A stretch of DNA of 64,000 bases from contig NZ_JAUSWJ010000001.1 of the NCBI RefSeq assembly GCF_030815145.1, positions 186,001-250,000 on the forward strand. Direction: 5' to 3'. The notes under the pieces are model-generated. The model saw nothing but the letters and a program-made list of their open reading frames with translations. It searched no databases and was not told the DNA's origin. The position numbers and the translations under genes are program-made. This document shows, piece after piece, positions 36,461 through 46,007 of this stretch. This DNA is from Kaistia geumhonensis. GTDB taxonomy: Bacteria; Pseudomonadota; Alphaproteobacteria; Rhizobiales; Kaistiaceae. Within the stretch, counting starts at the first letter, position 1. Each line of letters starts with the position of its first letter.

Positions 36461-36880
36461 TTACCACTTGCCGGTGTTTGGCATCGACGCCCAGGGCTCC
36501 TGCGGCGGCAGCGCGTCGCCGGCCTGGATCAGTTCGATCGAGATGTTGTCGGGCGAGCGGATGAAGGCCATGTGGCCGTCGCGGGGCGGACGGTTGATGG
36601 TGACGCCGGCCTTCAGCAGGCGGTCGCAGAGCTCGTAGATGTTGTCGACGCGGTAGGCGAGGTGGCCGAAATTGCGCCCTTCGCCGTAGACCTCGGGATC
36701 CCAGTTGTAGGTCAGCTCCACCTGCGCGCTCTCGTCGCCGGGGGCGGCGAGGAAGATGAGCGTGTAGCGGCCCTTCTCGTTCTCGATGCGGCGAACCTCC
36801 TTGAGGCCGAACTTGTTGCAGTAGAAGTCGAGCGATTCGTCGACATTCGTGACGCGGACCATGGTGTGAAGGTATTTCAT
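36461..36880 (-). CDS. gloA: Glyoxalase I-like VOC protein (lactoylglutathione lyase)
   Basis: 139 residues from the ATG at 36880. Metal ligands of GloA are recognisable: His near MKYLHTMVRV, Glu in AQVELTYNW, His in FGHLAYRV and Glu in ISIELIQ. NVDESLDFYCNKFGLKEVRR is typical of bacterial GloA. It isomerises the methylglyoxal-glutathione adduct to S-lactoylglutathione. It stands alone, 80 bases upstream of the tRNA-Glu gene on the same strand. Confidence 0.9.
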   Translation of the reverse strand: MKYLHTMVRVTNVDESLDFYCNKFGLKEVRRIENEKGRYTLIFLAAPGDESAQVELTYNWDPEVYGEGRNFGHLAYRVDNIYELCDRLLKAGVTINRPPRDGHMAFIRSPDNISIELIQAGDALPPQEPWASMPNTGKW

Positions 36881-37176
36881 CGGCGGCGTGCCTCCCGGGG
36901 TTGGGTCTTTCCGGCAGGCGTGAACGATCCCGTCTGCCGGCTGCCCGCACCATATGGCGAAGGGTTGCGATCGACAAACGGGATGGTCTCTGGGAACCGG
37001 CGCGGATTTCCGGGCTTGTGGCCTCAAGGTCACTGGTCAGGAGAATCGGGCATGCTTATTCTCTTGGCAAGGAATCGGTGACTGGCGCTTCGAACAGCGA
37101 ATCGCTTTTGTGGTTGCCGGACATGCGTGCGTAAACTTGCGGCCGCCAGGAGCGGCCGGACTGGGGGCCGAAGCCT

Positions 37177-37761
37177 ATGGGGTCCAAGATTAACGCCGGT
37201 TCGTCGGCGTCGCTCGATACGGGCGAGGATGCTGCCGGGCTGGACCTCTTCGAGGTTGTCGGAGCGATCAAGTGGTTCGACGCCTCCAAGGGCTACGGCT
37301 TCATCGTTCCCGACGATGGCAGCAAGGACGTGCTGCTGCATGTCACCTGCCTCCGGCGCGACGGTTTCCAGACCGCCTATGAAGGCGCTCGAATCGTCTG
37401 CGAGGCCGTGAAGGGCGCGCGGGGCCTGCAGGCCTTCCGCATCCTCTCGATGGACGAGTCGACCGCCGTGCACCCGGCCCAGGCCGGTCCGCCGCGCACC
37501 CATCAGGTGGTGACGGCGACCAGCGGCCTCGAGCGCTGCGTCGTCAAATGGTTCAACCGCGTGAAGGGCTACGGTTTTGTTTCGCGCGGCGAGGGGACCG
37601 AGGACATCTTCGTCCACATGGAAACCCTGCGGCGCTTCGGCCTCATGGAGCTTCGCCCGGGTCAGACCGTGCTCGTGCGTTTCGGGCCGGGCGACAAGGG
37701 CCTGATGGCCGCCGAGATCAGGCCGGACGGCGCCGCGGGCGGCCCCTCTTCGTCGCATTGA
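37177..37761 (+). CDS. cspA: Double cold-shock-domain protein
   Basis: 194 residues with two cold-shock domains: one at about 28-90 ([27 protein letters not shown]) and one at about 121-185 ([27 protein letters not shown]). Both keep the RNP1-like GYGF and RNP2-like F-V-H motifs for single-stranded nucleic-acid binding. Tandem CSD proteins of this size are usual in Rhizobiales. The 296-base upstream gap (36881-37176) holds no gene; part may be a leader, as in other cold-shock genes. The DUF192 gene follows after 2 bases. Confidence 0.93.
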   Translation: MGSKINAGSSASLDTGEDAAGLDLFEVVGAIKWFDASKGYGFIVPDDGSKDVLLHVTCLRRDGFQTAYEGARIVCEAVKGARGLQAFRILSMDESTAVHPAQAGPPRTHQVVTATSGLERCVVKWFNRVKGYGFVSRGEGTEDIFVHMETLRRFGLMELRPGQTVLVRFGPGDKGLMAAEIRPDGAAGGPSSSH

Positions 37762-37763
37762 CG

Positions 37764-38240
37764 ATGATCGCCGTCGCCTTTCGCCGGCCGGGCGGGTTCG
37801 CCCTCGTCCTCGCTGCTTTTCTTGCGCTCGTCGCTACCCTCTCGCCATCCCTTGGACATGCCGCGGCGACGGGGGACAAGCTCGTCGTGACGACCCCGGC
37901 GGGAAAGCACTCCTTCTCGATCGAGTGGGCCACGACGCCGGATGAGCGCAGCCGGGGGCTCATGTATCGCAAGGACATGCCGAAGGATCACGGCATGCTG
38001 TTCGACTTCGAGACGGACCAGACCGTCGGCTTCTGGATGCGCAACACCTATCTGCCGCTCGACATGCTGTTCATCGACGCAACCGGCGTCATCAAGCGGA
38101 TCGAGCACAACGCGACGCCGCTGTCCGACAGGCTCATCCCGAGCGGCGCGCCGGTCCGCTATGTGTTCGAGATCAACGGCGGGCGGGCCGACGCGCTCGG
38201 AATCTCGGAAGGCGACCGGGTGGCGATCCCGCAGCGCTGA
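37764..38240 (+). CDS. DUF192 family exported protein
   Basis: 158 residues with a signal peptide (hydrophobic 12-33, ending near HAAAT). The DUF192 core follows: FSIEWATTPDERSRGLMYR, MLFDFETDQTVGFWMRNTYLPLDMLFID (quoted in part: GFWMRNTYLPLDM) and ALGISEGDRV at the C-terminus. The function is unknown, with a secreted or periplasmic location. It begins 2 bases after the cold-shock gene's stop, so the two form an operon, a pairing I believe is common in this order. Confidence 0.9.
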   Translation: MIAVAFRRPGGFALVLAAFLALVATLSPSLGHAAATGDKLVVTTPAGKHSFSIEWATTPDERSRGLMYRKDMPKDHGMLFDFETDQTVGFWMRNTYLPLDMLFIDATGVIKRIEHNATPLSDRLIPSGAPVRYVFEINGGRADALGISEGDRVAIPQR

Positions 38241-38360
38241 CGGGGGCTGCGAACGCGCTTCGGCGCGACCTTGTCGCGCTGGTCTTCGACGGCGTTGCAC
38301 GGCCTTGCCGCGCTTGCGGTGCGCGGCGTTGAAATGCTAATCGAAGCCCGACGTCGGTCG

Positions 38361-38437
<77 letters not shown>

Positions 38438-38475
38438 TCGACGGTGTGGGCGGTAGCTGGGAACAGAGCGAAGAC

Positions 38476-38781
38476 ATGGTTGCACGTATCTTCAAGCCGG
38501 CGCGCAACGCCATGCAGTCCGGTCAGGCCAAGACCGAGCGCTGGATGCTGACCTACGAGCCCGAGGTGCCGCTCGCGGTCGAGCCTCTGATGGGCTACAC
38601 CTCTTCGGCCGACATGAAGCGGCAGATCAAGCTCAGCTTCGAGACGCTGGAAGAGGCGATCGCCTACGCCGAGAAGAACGGCATTCCCTATCGCGTGTTC
38701 GAGCCGCACGAGGCGACGCGCAAGAAGATTTCCTATTCCGACAATTTCCGGTACGGCCGCCTGCAGCCCTGGACGCACTGA
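38476..38781 (+). CDS. ETC complex I subunit, NDUFS4-like
   Basis: 101 residues from MVARIFKPARNAMQSG; an ATG 30 bases earlier is less likely, as the family begins at this motif. The pattern W..TYEPE, PLMGYTSSADMKRQIKLSF (quoted in part) and AYAEKNGIPYRVFEPH matches the ETC_C1_NDUFA4 family, the accessory 18-kDa subunit of NADH:ubiquinone oxidoreductase shared by alphaproteobacteria and mitochondria. It sits between tRNA-Pro and tRNA-Arg, apart from the nuo operon. Confidence 0.93.
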   Translation: MVARIFKPARNAMQSGQAKTERWMLTYEPEVPLAVEPLMGYTSSADMKRQIKLSFETLEEAIAYAEKNGIPYRVFEPHEATRKKISYSDNFRYGRLQPWTH

Positions 38782-38821
38782 GGCGCAAGGCTTGCCGCGC
38801 GCCGGCCGCCGCTCCTGATCC

Positions 38822-38898
38822 GGCCCCGTAGCTCAACCGGATAGAGCACTCGCCTTCTAAGCGAGTGGTTGCGTGTTCGAGTCACGCCGGGGTCGCCA
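38822..38898 (+). tRNA. tRNA-Arg(TCT), CCA encoded
   Basis: Acceptor GGCCCCG pairs with CGGGGTC (one G-T pair); anticodon stem CTCGC/GCGAG with loop CTTCTAA gives anticodon TCT. Discriminator G and CCA end the gene at 38898. Confidence 0.93.
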
Positions 38899-38951
38899 CC
38901 ATACGCCTCGGCGTGTATGGAAGGCTGCGTCCGTTCCACGAGGCTTTCCGA

Positions 38952-39800
38952 ATGTCCCTTTCTCCCAATGCCCATGTCAGAGTCGACGGCGGCGCCGGCC
39001 CGGTTACCTTCGGCAACGACCTGCCGCTGACGCTGATCGCCGGTCCCTGCCAGCTCGAGAGCCGGCAGCATGCCTTCGACATGGCCGGCCGTCTCAAGGA
39101 GATCGCGTCCGCGCTTGGCATCGGGCTCGTCTACAAGACCTCCTTCGACAAGGCGAACCGCACCAGCCTTTCGGGCAAGCGCGGCGCCGGGCTCGACGCT
39201 GCGTTGCCGATCTTCGCCGATCTGCGCCGCGAACTTGGCCTGCCGATCCTGACCGACATCCACGAGCGGGAGCAGTGCGCGCCCGTCGCCGAGGTCGTGG
39301 ACATCCTGCAGATTCCGGCCTTCCTCAGCCGCCAGACGGACCTCCTCGTCGCCGCGGCCGAAACCGGCCGCGTCGTCAATGTGAAGAAGGGCCAGTTCCT
39401 CGCCCCCTGGGACATGAAGAACGTCGTCGACAAGATCACGGCGAGCGGCAATCCCAACGTGCTGCTGACCGAGCGCGGCGCGAGCTTCGGCTACAACACG
39501 CTCGTCACCGACATGCGCGCGCTGCCGATCATGGCCGCGCTTGGTGCGCCGGTCGTGTTCGACGCCACCCATTCGGTGCAGCAGCCGGGCGGGCACGGCG
39601 GGTCTACCGGCGGGCAGCGGGAATTCGTGCCCGTGCTCGCGCGTGCCGCGGTCGCGGTCGGCGTGGCGGCCGTCTTCATCGAGACGCATGAGGATCCGGA
39701 CCGTGCCCCCTCGGACGGGCCGAACATGGTGCCGATCGCCGAACTGCCGGCGCTTCTCGAGCGCCTTGTCGCCTTCGACCGCATCGCCAAGTCGGCCTGA
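38952..39800 (+). CDS. kdsA: 2-dehydro-3-deoxyphosphooctonate aldolase (KDO-8-phosphate synthase)
   Basis: 282 residues from the ATG at 38952. Motifs are [64 protein letters not shown] and [11 protein letters not shown], all conserved in KdsA. The Cys in AGPCQLES is where metal-dependent enzymes have their ligand, but [10 protein letters not shown] resembles the usual loop; I do not assign metal dependence. It condenses PEP with arabinose 5-phosphate for lipopolysaccharide core synthesis. It starts 53 bases after tRNA-Arg. Confidence 0.96.
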   Translation: MSLSPNAHVRVDGGAGPVTFGNDLPLTLIAGPCQLESRQHAFDMAGRLKEIASALGIGLVYKTSFDKANRTSLSGKRGAGLDAALPIFADLRRELGLPILTDIHEREQCAPVAEVVDILQIPAFLSRQTDLLVAAAETGRVVNVKKGQFLAPWDMKNVVDKITASGNPNVLLTERGASFGYNTLVTDMRALPIMAALGAPVVFDATHSVQQPGGHGGSTGGQREFVPVLARAAVAVGVAAVFIETHEDPDRAPSDGPNMVPIAELPALLERLVAFDRIAKSA

Positions 39801-39803
39801 CGC

Positions 39804-40673
39804 TCACATCTCCTGCGGCTGCTCGCCCGCGAAGAGCGGGCGATGGGCGCGGATGAGCTTCGAGATGCGCTCGGCCGCGGCATGCACCGCCGGGTCGTGG
39901 CGGTCGTCGTGGTGGGTCACCAGCCATTGTTCCGAGGCAAGTTCGGCGATCGGCGGTCCGATGCGCCGCAGCGCCGGTTCGGCGTCGCCGATGAGGCAGG
40001 GCAGAACAGCGCGGCCGGCGCCGGCGCGCGCGAGGTCAAGCAGCGTGCGCGCATCGGTGCAGCGAAAGCCGATCCGCGCGTCCGGCCGGCGAGCCAGCCA
40101 TTCGGCGGACGGGGTGATCGCCGCCTCGCCCGCGAGTGCGATCCAGGGGAGGTCGTCACCCTCCTGGCCGGCAAGCGCATAAGCAGCGAAGCAGACGGTG
40201 GCGACACGCCGCCCGGCCAGCCCGATTCCGTCCGGCCGGCGGTTGCGGATGCCGATATCGGCGGCTCGGCGGGCGATATCGAGCCGCGCATTGGCTGTGA
40301 CGAATTCGATGGTCCAGCCATCGCCCGGCGCGTGCAGCGCCGCGATATGGCCGGCAAGGAAGGACGTCATCCAGGTCCCGGCGGAAATGCGCACGGCGCG
40401 CCGGCTGGTCTCGTTGGCCCGCCAGCGCTGGATCGCGCCGACCGCCTGCTCGACATCCTCCGCCTGGCCGAGCAGCGTTCGGCCTGCTTCGGTCAGGTCG
40501 TAACCGAGCCGTCCACGATCGAACAGCCGGAGGCCGAGCCACTTTTCCAGCGCCGTGATGCGCCGACCGAGCGTCGCGGCGCTGGTCCCGGTGCGACGCG
40601 CCGCCGGGCCGAGCCCGCCGTCGCGCGCGACGGCGAGAAAGAGCGAGAGATCGTTCCAGTCGAGGTCTTTCAT
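39804..40673 (-). CDS. LysR-family transcriptional regulator
   Basis: 289 residues. The N-terminal HTH reads WNDLSLFLAVARDGGLGPAARRTGTSAATLGRRI in two adjoining parts, followed by a substrate-binding domain (WMTSFLAGHIA, ADIGIRNRRPDG). It is divergent from the aldo/keto reductase gene 145 bases away, the classic arrangement for a LysR regulator and its target. The inducer is unknown. It converges with kdsA with 3 bases between stops. Confidence 0.9.
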   Translation of the reverse strand: MKDLDWNDLSLFLAVARDGGLGPAARRTGTSAATLGRRITALEKWLGLRLFDRGRLGYDLTEAGRTLLGQAEDVEQAVGAIQRWRANETSRRAVRISAGTWMTSFLAGHIAALHAPGDGWTIEFVTANARLDIARRAADIGIRNRRPDGIGLAGRRVATVCFAAYALAGQEGDDLPWIALAGEAAITPSAEWLARRPDARIGFRCTDARTLLDLARAGAGRAVLPCLIGDAEPALRRIGPPIAELASEQWLVTHHDDRHDPAVHAAAERISKLIRAHRPLFAGEQPQEM

Positions 40674-40818
40674 TTCTGAAATGCATCATGCGGAACTGGC
40701 GATTGCGCAAGTCCCCCTGCGGGAGCAATCCTCTCGTCATCGCCGCCGACATGGTTCCGTCGCGCCGGCATCTCCCTTTCATTCCTGCACTGATCAAGCC
40801 TCGACAAGGAGTTTCGCG

Positions 40819-41805
40819 ATGCTCATGCGTTCGCTCTGGGACGGCCTCGAAATACCCGCGCTCGGCTTCGGTGGCTGGGCGATTGGCGGCCCGTTCTTCG
40901 CCGGCGACGTGCCGCTCGGCTGGGGCGCGGTGGATGACGACGAGTCGATCGCCGCCATTCACCGCGCCCTCGATCTGGGCATCCGCTTCTTCGATACCGC
41001 CAGCAACTATGGCGGCGGCCATTCGGAGGCGGTGATCGGCCGGGCGCTGGAAGGGCGCAAAGACGTGGTGATCGCCACCAAGTTCGGCCATGTCACCAAC
41101 CCGGCGACCAAGCAGGCGGAGGCGGACAATGTCGCGCCAGAGTTCATCACGCGCATCGTCGAGATGTCGCTGAGAAATCTCCGCCGCGAGAAGATCGACC
41201 TCCTGCAGCTTCATCTCGGCGGACTGCCGATCTCGGAAGCGGAGGCGGTGTTCGAGCAGCTCTCGCGGATGCGCGAGGCGGGCAAGATCGACGCCTTCGG
41301 CTGGAGCACCGACGATCCCGAACGCGCGGCCGCCTTTGCCGGGCTCGACGGCTTCGTCAGCATCCAGCACAACATGAACGTGCTCGATCCGGCCGACGCG
41401 ATGATCGCCGTCATCGAGAAGGCGGCTCTCGTCTCGATCGATCGCGGGCCGCTGGCGATGGGGCTTCTCAGCGGCCGTTTCGCGCCGGGCGACCGGCTGG
41501 CCGCGAACGACGTGCGCTCCGCCTCGCTGGAGTGGCTGACCTATTTCAAGGACGGGCGCGTCTCGCCGGAGTTCTCGGCGCGCCTCGACGCCATCCGCGG
41601 ATGCCTGACGACCGGCGGCCGCACGCTGGCGCAGGGCGCCATCGGCTGGCTCTGGGCCCGATCCCCCGCCACGTTGCCGATACCCGGCATTCGCACCGTG
41701 CGGCAGGCGGAGGAGAATGCCGGCGCGCTCGCCTTCGGCCCCCTTCCGGCGGATGTCATGGACGAGATCGAAAGGCTGCTCGGCCGCAGCCGCGTCGCGG
41801 CCTGA
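40819..41805 (+). CDS. Aldo/keto reductase
   Basis: 328 residues from the ATG at 40819 with AAGGAG upstream. Catalytic tetrad: Asp in FFDTASNYGGG with Tyr, Lys in ATKFGH and His in LLQLHLGG. LPIPGIRTVRQAEENAGAL is the C-terminal NADPH-binding segment. It is an NADPH-dependent carbonyl reductase of broad type; the substrate is unknown. Likely controlled by the divergent LysR regulator. Confidence 0.92.
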   Translation: MLMRSLWDGLEIPALGFGGWAIGGPFFAGDVPLGWGAVDDDESIAAIHRALDLGIRFFDTASNYGGGHSEAVIGRALEGRKDVVIATKFGHVTNPATKQAEADNVAPEFITRIVEMSLRNLRREKIDLLQLHLGGLPISEAEAVFEQLSRMREAGKIDAFGWSTDDPERAAAFAGLDGFVSIQHNMNVLDPADAMIAVIEKAALVSIDRGPLAMGLLSGRFAPGDRLAANDVRSASLEWLTYFKDGRVSPEFSARLDAIRGCLTTGGRTLAQGAIGWLWARSPATLPIPGIRTVRQAEENAGALAFGPLPADVMDEIERLLGRSRVAA

Positions 41806-41835
41806 GTCGATCGCAAGTTCCCGGGGCGCCGGTCC

Positions 41836-42906
41836 TCAGTAGGCCGGCCCCTCGAGGACGAGAATATCCTCGCGGCCGAAATTGACGGTGATCGGCTGGC
41901 CCCGCTCCGGCGGGGCCGCGTTGGGGCGGTTGAAGGTGTCGAGCGAAACGGCGGTGTCGCTGAAGCGAACGCGAATGCGCACCACCGAACCCAGGAAATG
42001 CACCTCGTCGATCACGCCGTCGAGATTGTTGCTGGAGCCGTTGGCGCGGCCGATCGAGAGCGCCTCGGGCCGCAGCGCGACCGCGACCTCGTCACCGGTC
42101 GAGGCGCCGTTGAGGCCGCGATTGGTGACGACCTCCTGGCCGTCGATCTGAACCCTGCCGGCGGCGCTGTCGGTCACCTTGCCACGCAGGATGTTGAGCG
42201 TGCCGACGAACGAGGCGACGAAACGGGTCTTCGGATAGTTGTAGATCTCGAAGGGCGTGCCGAGCTGCTCGATGCGCCCCTCGCTCATAACGCAGATGCG
42301 ATCGGACATCGACAGCGCCTCTTCCTGGTCATGCGTCACGAAGATGGTCGTGATGCCGAGCTGGCGCTGCAGGGCGCGGATCTCCTCGCGCAGCGACACG
42401 CGGATCTTGGCGTCGAGCGCGGAGAGCGGCTCGTCGAGCAGGAGGATCTGCGGCTTGATGGCGAGGGCGCGGGCGAGGGCGACGCGCTGCTGCTGGCCGC
42501 CCGACAGCTGATAGGGGTATCGGTCGGCGAGCTGCGGCAGCTTGATGAGATCGAGCATCTCCCTGACGCGCGCGTCGATCTCGCTGCCGCTGCGATGCGC
42601 CACTTTTAGGCCGAAGGCGATGTTGTCGCGCACCGTCATGTTGGGGAACAGCGCATAGGCCTGGAAGACCATGCCGATCTTGCGCTGATGCGGCTTCAGA
42701 TTGGTGACGTCCTTGTCCTCGATACGGATCGTGCCGCTGCTCGGCATCTCGAAGCCGGCGACCATGCGCAGGATCGTCGTCTTGCCGCAGCCGGAGGGGC
42801 CCAGAAGCGTCAGGAACTCACCGCGAGCGACCTCGAGATCGACGCCCTTCACCGTCGTGTTGCTGCCGAAGGTCTTGGTGAGGCGATTGATCGAGAGGAA
42901 GGCCAT
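41836..42906 (-). CDS. ABC transporter ATPase (PotA/FbpC type)
   Basis: 356 residues. Walker A GPSGCGKT, signature LSGGQQQRVALARAL, Walker B ILLLDEPLSALDAKIR, H-loop VTHDQEEAL. The C-terminal TOBE domain is present (VALRPEALSI). It is the last gene of a four-gene importer operon of the polyamine/iron/phosphonate class. It starts 29 bases after the permease stop. Confidence 0.93.
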   Translation of the reverse strand: MAFLSINRLTKTFGSNTTVKGVDLEVARGEFLTLLGPSGCGKTTILRMVAGFEMPSSGTIRIEDKDVTNLKPHQRKIGMVFQAYALFPNMTVRDNIAFGLKVAHRSGSEIDARVREMLDLIKLPQLADRYPYQLSGGQQQRVALARALAIKPQILLLDEPLSALDAKIRVSLREEIRALQRQLGITTIFVTHDQEEALSMSDRICVMSEGRIEQLGTPFEIYNYPKTRFVASFVGTLNILRGKVTDSAAGRVQIDGQEVVTNRGLNGASTGDEVAVALRPEALSIGRANGSSNNLDGVIDEVHFLGSVVRIRVRFSDTAVSLDTFNRPNAAPPERGQPITVNFGREDILVLEGPAY

Positions 42907-42935
42907 GGAGTGGTCCGTGCGTCCTGCTTGAAGGC

Positions 42936-43718
42936 TCAGCGTTTCGAGCCGGGCGAGAGATTCGCGACCAGCTGGATGAGGCCCATGCAGGCCCATGTCA
43001 CAACGAAGGCGATGATGGCGAGCGCCGCCGGCTCATAGGCCCGGTTGGCGCCGATCAGCTGCATATAGGGCCCGAAGGCCGGCCGGTTCAGAAGGCTCGC
43101 CATCGTGAACTCGCCGATCACGATCGCGAAGGTGAGGAACGCGCCTGACAGGACGCCGACGCGGACATTGGGCAGGATCACCTGAAGCATGATCCTGAGC
43201 CAGGAGCTGCCGAGGCTCTGGGCCGCCTCGGTGAGCGTGCGGATGTCGATCGAGCGCATCGCCGTGTCGACCGAGCGATACATGTAGGGCAGTGCCAAGG
43301 TCACATAGGCGAAGATCAGCAGCAGGTCCGTGCCGCGCGCCGTCGACGTCAACGGCAGGAAGGACGAGGAATTGTACATCCTCAGATAGCCGAACACGAT
43401 CACGATGGCGGGCACGACCAGCGGCAGCAGCGTCATGAACTCGACGACGGGCCGAAGGCGCGGCAGCTTCAGCTGGACGAGATAGGCTGTCGGCACCACG
43501 AGGGCCACGCCGACGATGATCGTGAGCAGGGCGATCAGCGCCGAATAGCCGAAGCTCGCCTGAAACCCGGGATCGCCGAGAACGACGCGATAGGCCTCGA
43601 AGGAATAGGTGCCGCGCTGCATGCGCAGCGAGAATTCGAAGGTCGCGATGAGCGGCACGAGGAAGTAGATCGCGCCGAAGATGAAGCCCAGCCAGGGGAT
43701 CAGACGGGACTGCTTCAT
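42936..43718 (-). CDS. ABC transporter permease (PotC-like)
   Basis: 260 residues with six membrane segments and an EAA loop reading LTEAAQSLGSSWLRIM. The start at 43718 overlaps the previous permease's stop (ATGA). It forms half of the inner-membrane channel of this importer. Confidence 0.92.
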   Translation of the reverse strand: MKQSRLIPWLGFIFGAIYFLVPLIATFEFSLRMQRGTYSFEAYRVVLGDPGFQASFGYSALIALLTIIVGVALVVPTAYLVQLKLPRLRPVVEFMTLLPLVVPAIVIVFGYLRMYNSSSFLPLTSTARGTDLLLIFAYVTLALPYMYRSVDTAMRSIDIRTLTEAAQSLGSSWLRIMLQVILPNVRVGVLSGAFLTFAIVIGEFTMASLLNRPAFGPYMQLIGANRAYEPAALAIIAFVVTWACMGLIQLVANLSPGSKR

Positions 43719-44599
43719 CGTGTCCACCGTGCGCTGCGCGACGTCAGCCAGATATAGGCCCCGTTCGAGAGGCCGGTGATGAGGATCATGCCGAGCGCCA
43801 GCGCATAACCGAGATTGGGATCGTGCAGCACATCGCCGCGGATCTGCGCATAGAGCAGGATGGTGACGATGTTGAGCGAGGACCCGGTCAGCGCATAGGC
43901 GGTGGCGATCGCACCGAAGGCGTTGGCGAAGAGCAGCAGGAAGGCGCCGAGCATGCTCGGCCACAGGACGGGCAGGGCGACCATGCGCCAGTACTGTGCG
44001 CTCGTCGCGCCCAGCGTCGAGGCCGCCTCGCGCCATTCCTTTTTCAGCCCGTCGACGGCCGGCGAGATCACAAGCACCATCAGCGGGATCTGGAAATAGA
44101 GATAGACCAGCGTCAGTCCCCAGAAGGACAGGAGATTGAAGCCGGAACGGTAGATGTTGATGCCGAAGATGTTCATCAGCAGCGCGGTCACCAGCCCGGT
44201 GCGTCCTAGCGTCGCCAGGAAGGCGAAGGCGAGCGGTACGCCGGCAAACTGCGAGGCGACGCCGGAGAAGGTCATCAGGGTCGGCCGCACCCAGCGGGGC
44301 AGGTGGCCGAGAATCGCGGCCAGCGCCAGCAGGAAACCGAACAGCATGCCGCCAAAGGCCGAGGCCGCGCTGATCTGGAGGCTGATCGTGTAAGACCGGA
44401 TGATGGACGGCTGGAAGAGATTGGCGATGTTGGCGAGCGTGAAGGCGCCGGTCGGATCCTGGAAGGCGCCGATGACCAGATTGGCCGCCGGCAGCAGCAG
44501 GAACATCAGGGAGAACAGGACGAACGGGACGACGCCGAGCCAGGACAGCGAGAGCCGTCGGCGCGGGGCGTCGGTTGCGGTCGCAAGCGTTGCGGTCAT
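43715..44599 (-). CDS. ABC transporter permease (PotB-like)
   Basis: 294 residues from the ATG at 44599, with six membrane segments and the EAA loop REAASTLGATSAQYW. An in-frame ATG 48 bases upstream would lie inside the intergenic hairpin region and was not chosen. It pairs with the downstream permease. Confidence 0.92.
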   Translation of the reverse strand: MTATLATATDAPRRRLSLSWLGVVPFVLFSLMFLLLPAANLVIGAFQDPTGAFTLANIANLFQPSIIRSYTISLQISAASAFGGMLFGFLLALAAILGHLPRWVRPTLMTFSGVASQFAGVPLAFAFLATLGRTGLVTALLMNIFGINIYRSGFNLLSFWGLTLVYLYFQIPLMVLVISPAVDGLKKEWREAASTLGATSAQYWRMVALPVLWPSMLGAFLLLFANAFGAIATAYALTGSSLNIVTILLYAQIRGDVLHDPNLGYALALGMILITGLSNGAYIWLTSRSARWTR

Positions 44600-44653
44600 C
44601 GATCCTCGCCGTTCAGGGGCCGGCCTCCCGGCGCCGCCGGTCATCATCCGGAT

Positions 44654-44711
44654 CGAGGGCGCGGCCTCGCCGGCCGCGCCCTCGTGTCTCTCTTCCCGGC
44701 CGAAGCCGGGA
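44654..44711 (-). other. Two hairpins between binding-protein and permease genes
   Basis: A perfect 13-bp stem (44654-44666 with 44672-44684, loop TCGCC) and a second 7-bp stem with a CGAA loop (44694-44711) follow the binding-protein stop. Neither has a T-run. This is the third ABC operon in the window with a strong hairpin at exactly this position. Confidence 0.72.
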
Positions 44712-44721
44712 TCCTAGCAGC

Positions 44722-45825
44722 TTACTTCGCGACGTCGGCGCCGACGACGGTGTCCCACTGCTTGGAGATGACTTCCTTGGCAGCGCCCTGCTCCTCGAGC
44801 GTCGGGAACACGGCCTTCTCATAGGCTTCCGCCGGCGGCAGCTTGGCGAGCAGATCGGCCGGGATCTTGCCGTTCTTGGCGAGGTCGTTGAAGCGGATCG
44901 GGTGGCAATAGCCCTTCAGCCAGCCGAGCTGACCCTCGTCCGAATAGAGATACTCCATCCAGAGCTTGGCGGCGTTCGGATGCGGCGCATAGGCGCTGAT
45001 CGCCTGGACATAGACGCCGGCGACGACGCCCGTGGCCGGGATCACGACCTCGACCGGCGGGTTGCCCTTCAGCGTGTCGCGGTCGGCGAGGGCGTTGTAG
45101 TCCCAGCGCAGCACGACCGGGGTCGCGCCCTGGGCGAGGCTGGCGGCCTTGCCGGTGACCGGGACGAAATTGCCCTTCTTGTTGAGCTCGGCGAAGAATT
45201 TGAGGCCTTCCTCGCCGGCCTTGGACGCGTCGCCCTTGGCAGCCGAGAGGCCGGCCGCGTAGACGGCCTGGATCGCCTGGTTGGCGGAGCGCGGGTCACC
45301 GGCGAGAGCGACGGAATTGGCGAGGTCGTCGGCGAGCAGGTCCGGCCAGTCCTTCGGCACGTTCTTGACGATGTCGGTGTTCACCTCGAAGGCGAGCACG
45401 CCGTAATAGTCGCCGTACCAGTAGCCGTCGGCATCCTTGGCGGCGTCGGGAATAGTGTCCCAGGTCGAGACCTTGTAGGGCTGAAGCAGGCCTTCGGCCT
45501 TGGCCGAGGGGCCGAAGGACAGGCCGACGTCGATGACGTCCGGGGCCTGCGGGCCGGTATTGCCCTTGTTGGCCTTGATCGCCTCGATCTCGTCGCCCGA
45601 GCCGGCGTCGGGATTGAGCTCGTTCACCTCGAGGCCGTACTTGGCCTTGAAGCCGGCGATCACGTCGCCATAGCCGCACCAGTCATGCGGCAGGGCGATC
45701 GTCGTCAGCGATCCCTCCTTCTTCGCGGCCGCGACCAGATCGTCCATGCTGTCGGCAAGAGCCATGCTCCCCGAGGCCACGAGGGCCAGCACCGATACCG
45801 TCAAACGCATCCCGTTGGTCTTCAT
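44722..45825 (-). CDS. ABC transporter substrate-binding protein (family 1/6, PotD/FbpA-like)
   Basis: 367 residues with a signal peptide ending near ALADS. The mature part has LVAAAKKEGSLTTIALP, VIDVGLSFGPSAKAEGLL, WYGDYYGVLAFEVNTD and VVLRWDYNALADRD, typical of the spermidine/putrescine, iron and 2-aminoethylphosphonate binding-protein group. Ligand residues cannot be assigned by eye. It is the first gene of the four-gene operon. Confidence 0.88.
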   Translation of the reverse strand: MKTNGMRLTVSVLALVASGSMALADSMDDLVAAAKKEGSLTTIALPHDWCGYGDVIAGFKAKYGLEVNELNPDAGSGDEIEAIKANKGNTGPQAPDVIDVGLSFGPSAKAEGLLQPYKVSTWDTIPDAAKDADGYWYGDYYGVLAFEVNTDIVKNVPKDWPDLLADDLANSVALAGDPRSANQAIQAVYAAGLSAAKGDASKAGEEGLKFFAELNKKGNFVPVTGKAASLAQGATPVVLRWDYNALADRDTLKGNPPVEVVIPATGVVAGVYVQAISAYAPHPNAAKLWMEYLYSDEGQLGWLKGYCHPIRFNDLAKNGKIPADLLAKLPPAEAYEKAVFPTLEEQGAAKEVISKQWDTVVGADVAK

Positions 45826-46007
45826 TCTTGCCTCTCCGTTTGCGGCCGACGCCCCGGGCGCCCCCATCCGACCAGACCGGATGCTAAGCCGTCTACCTGC
45901 AACGACTATCATGCCTCTTTGAAGCTTCGATGTCATGTCGGCGACGCGTTGCGCCGCAGCGCGACAAGACGCTTCAGGGAGGCTCCGCAGCAGGCGGAGA
46001 GGAGAGG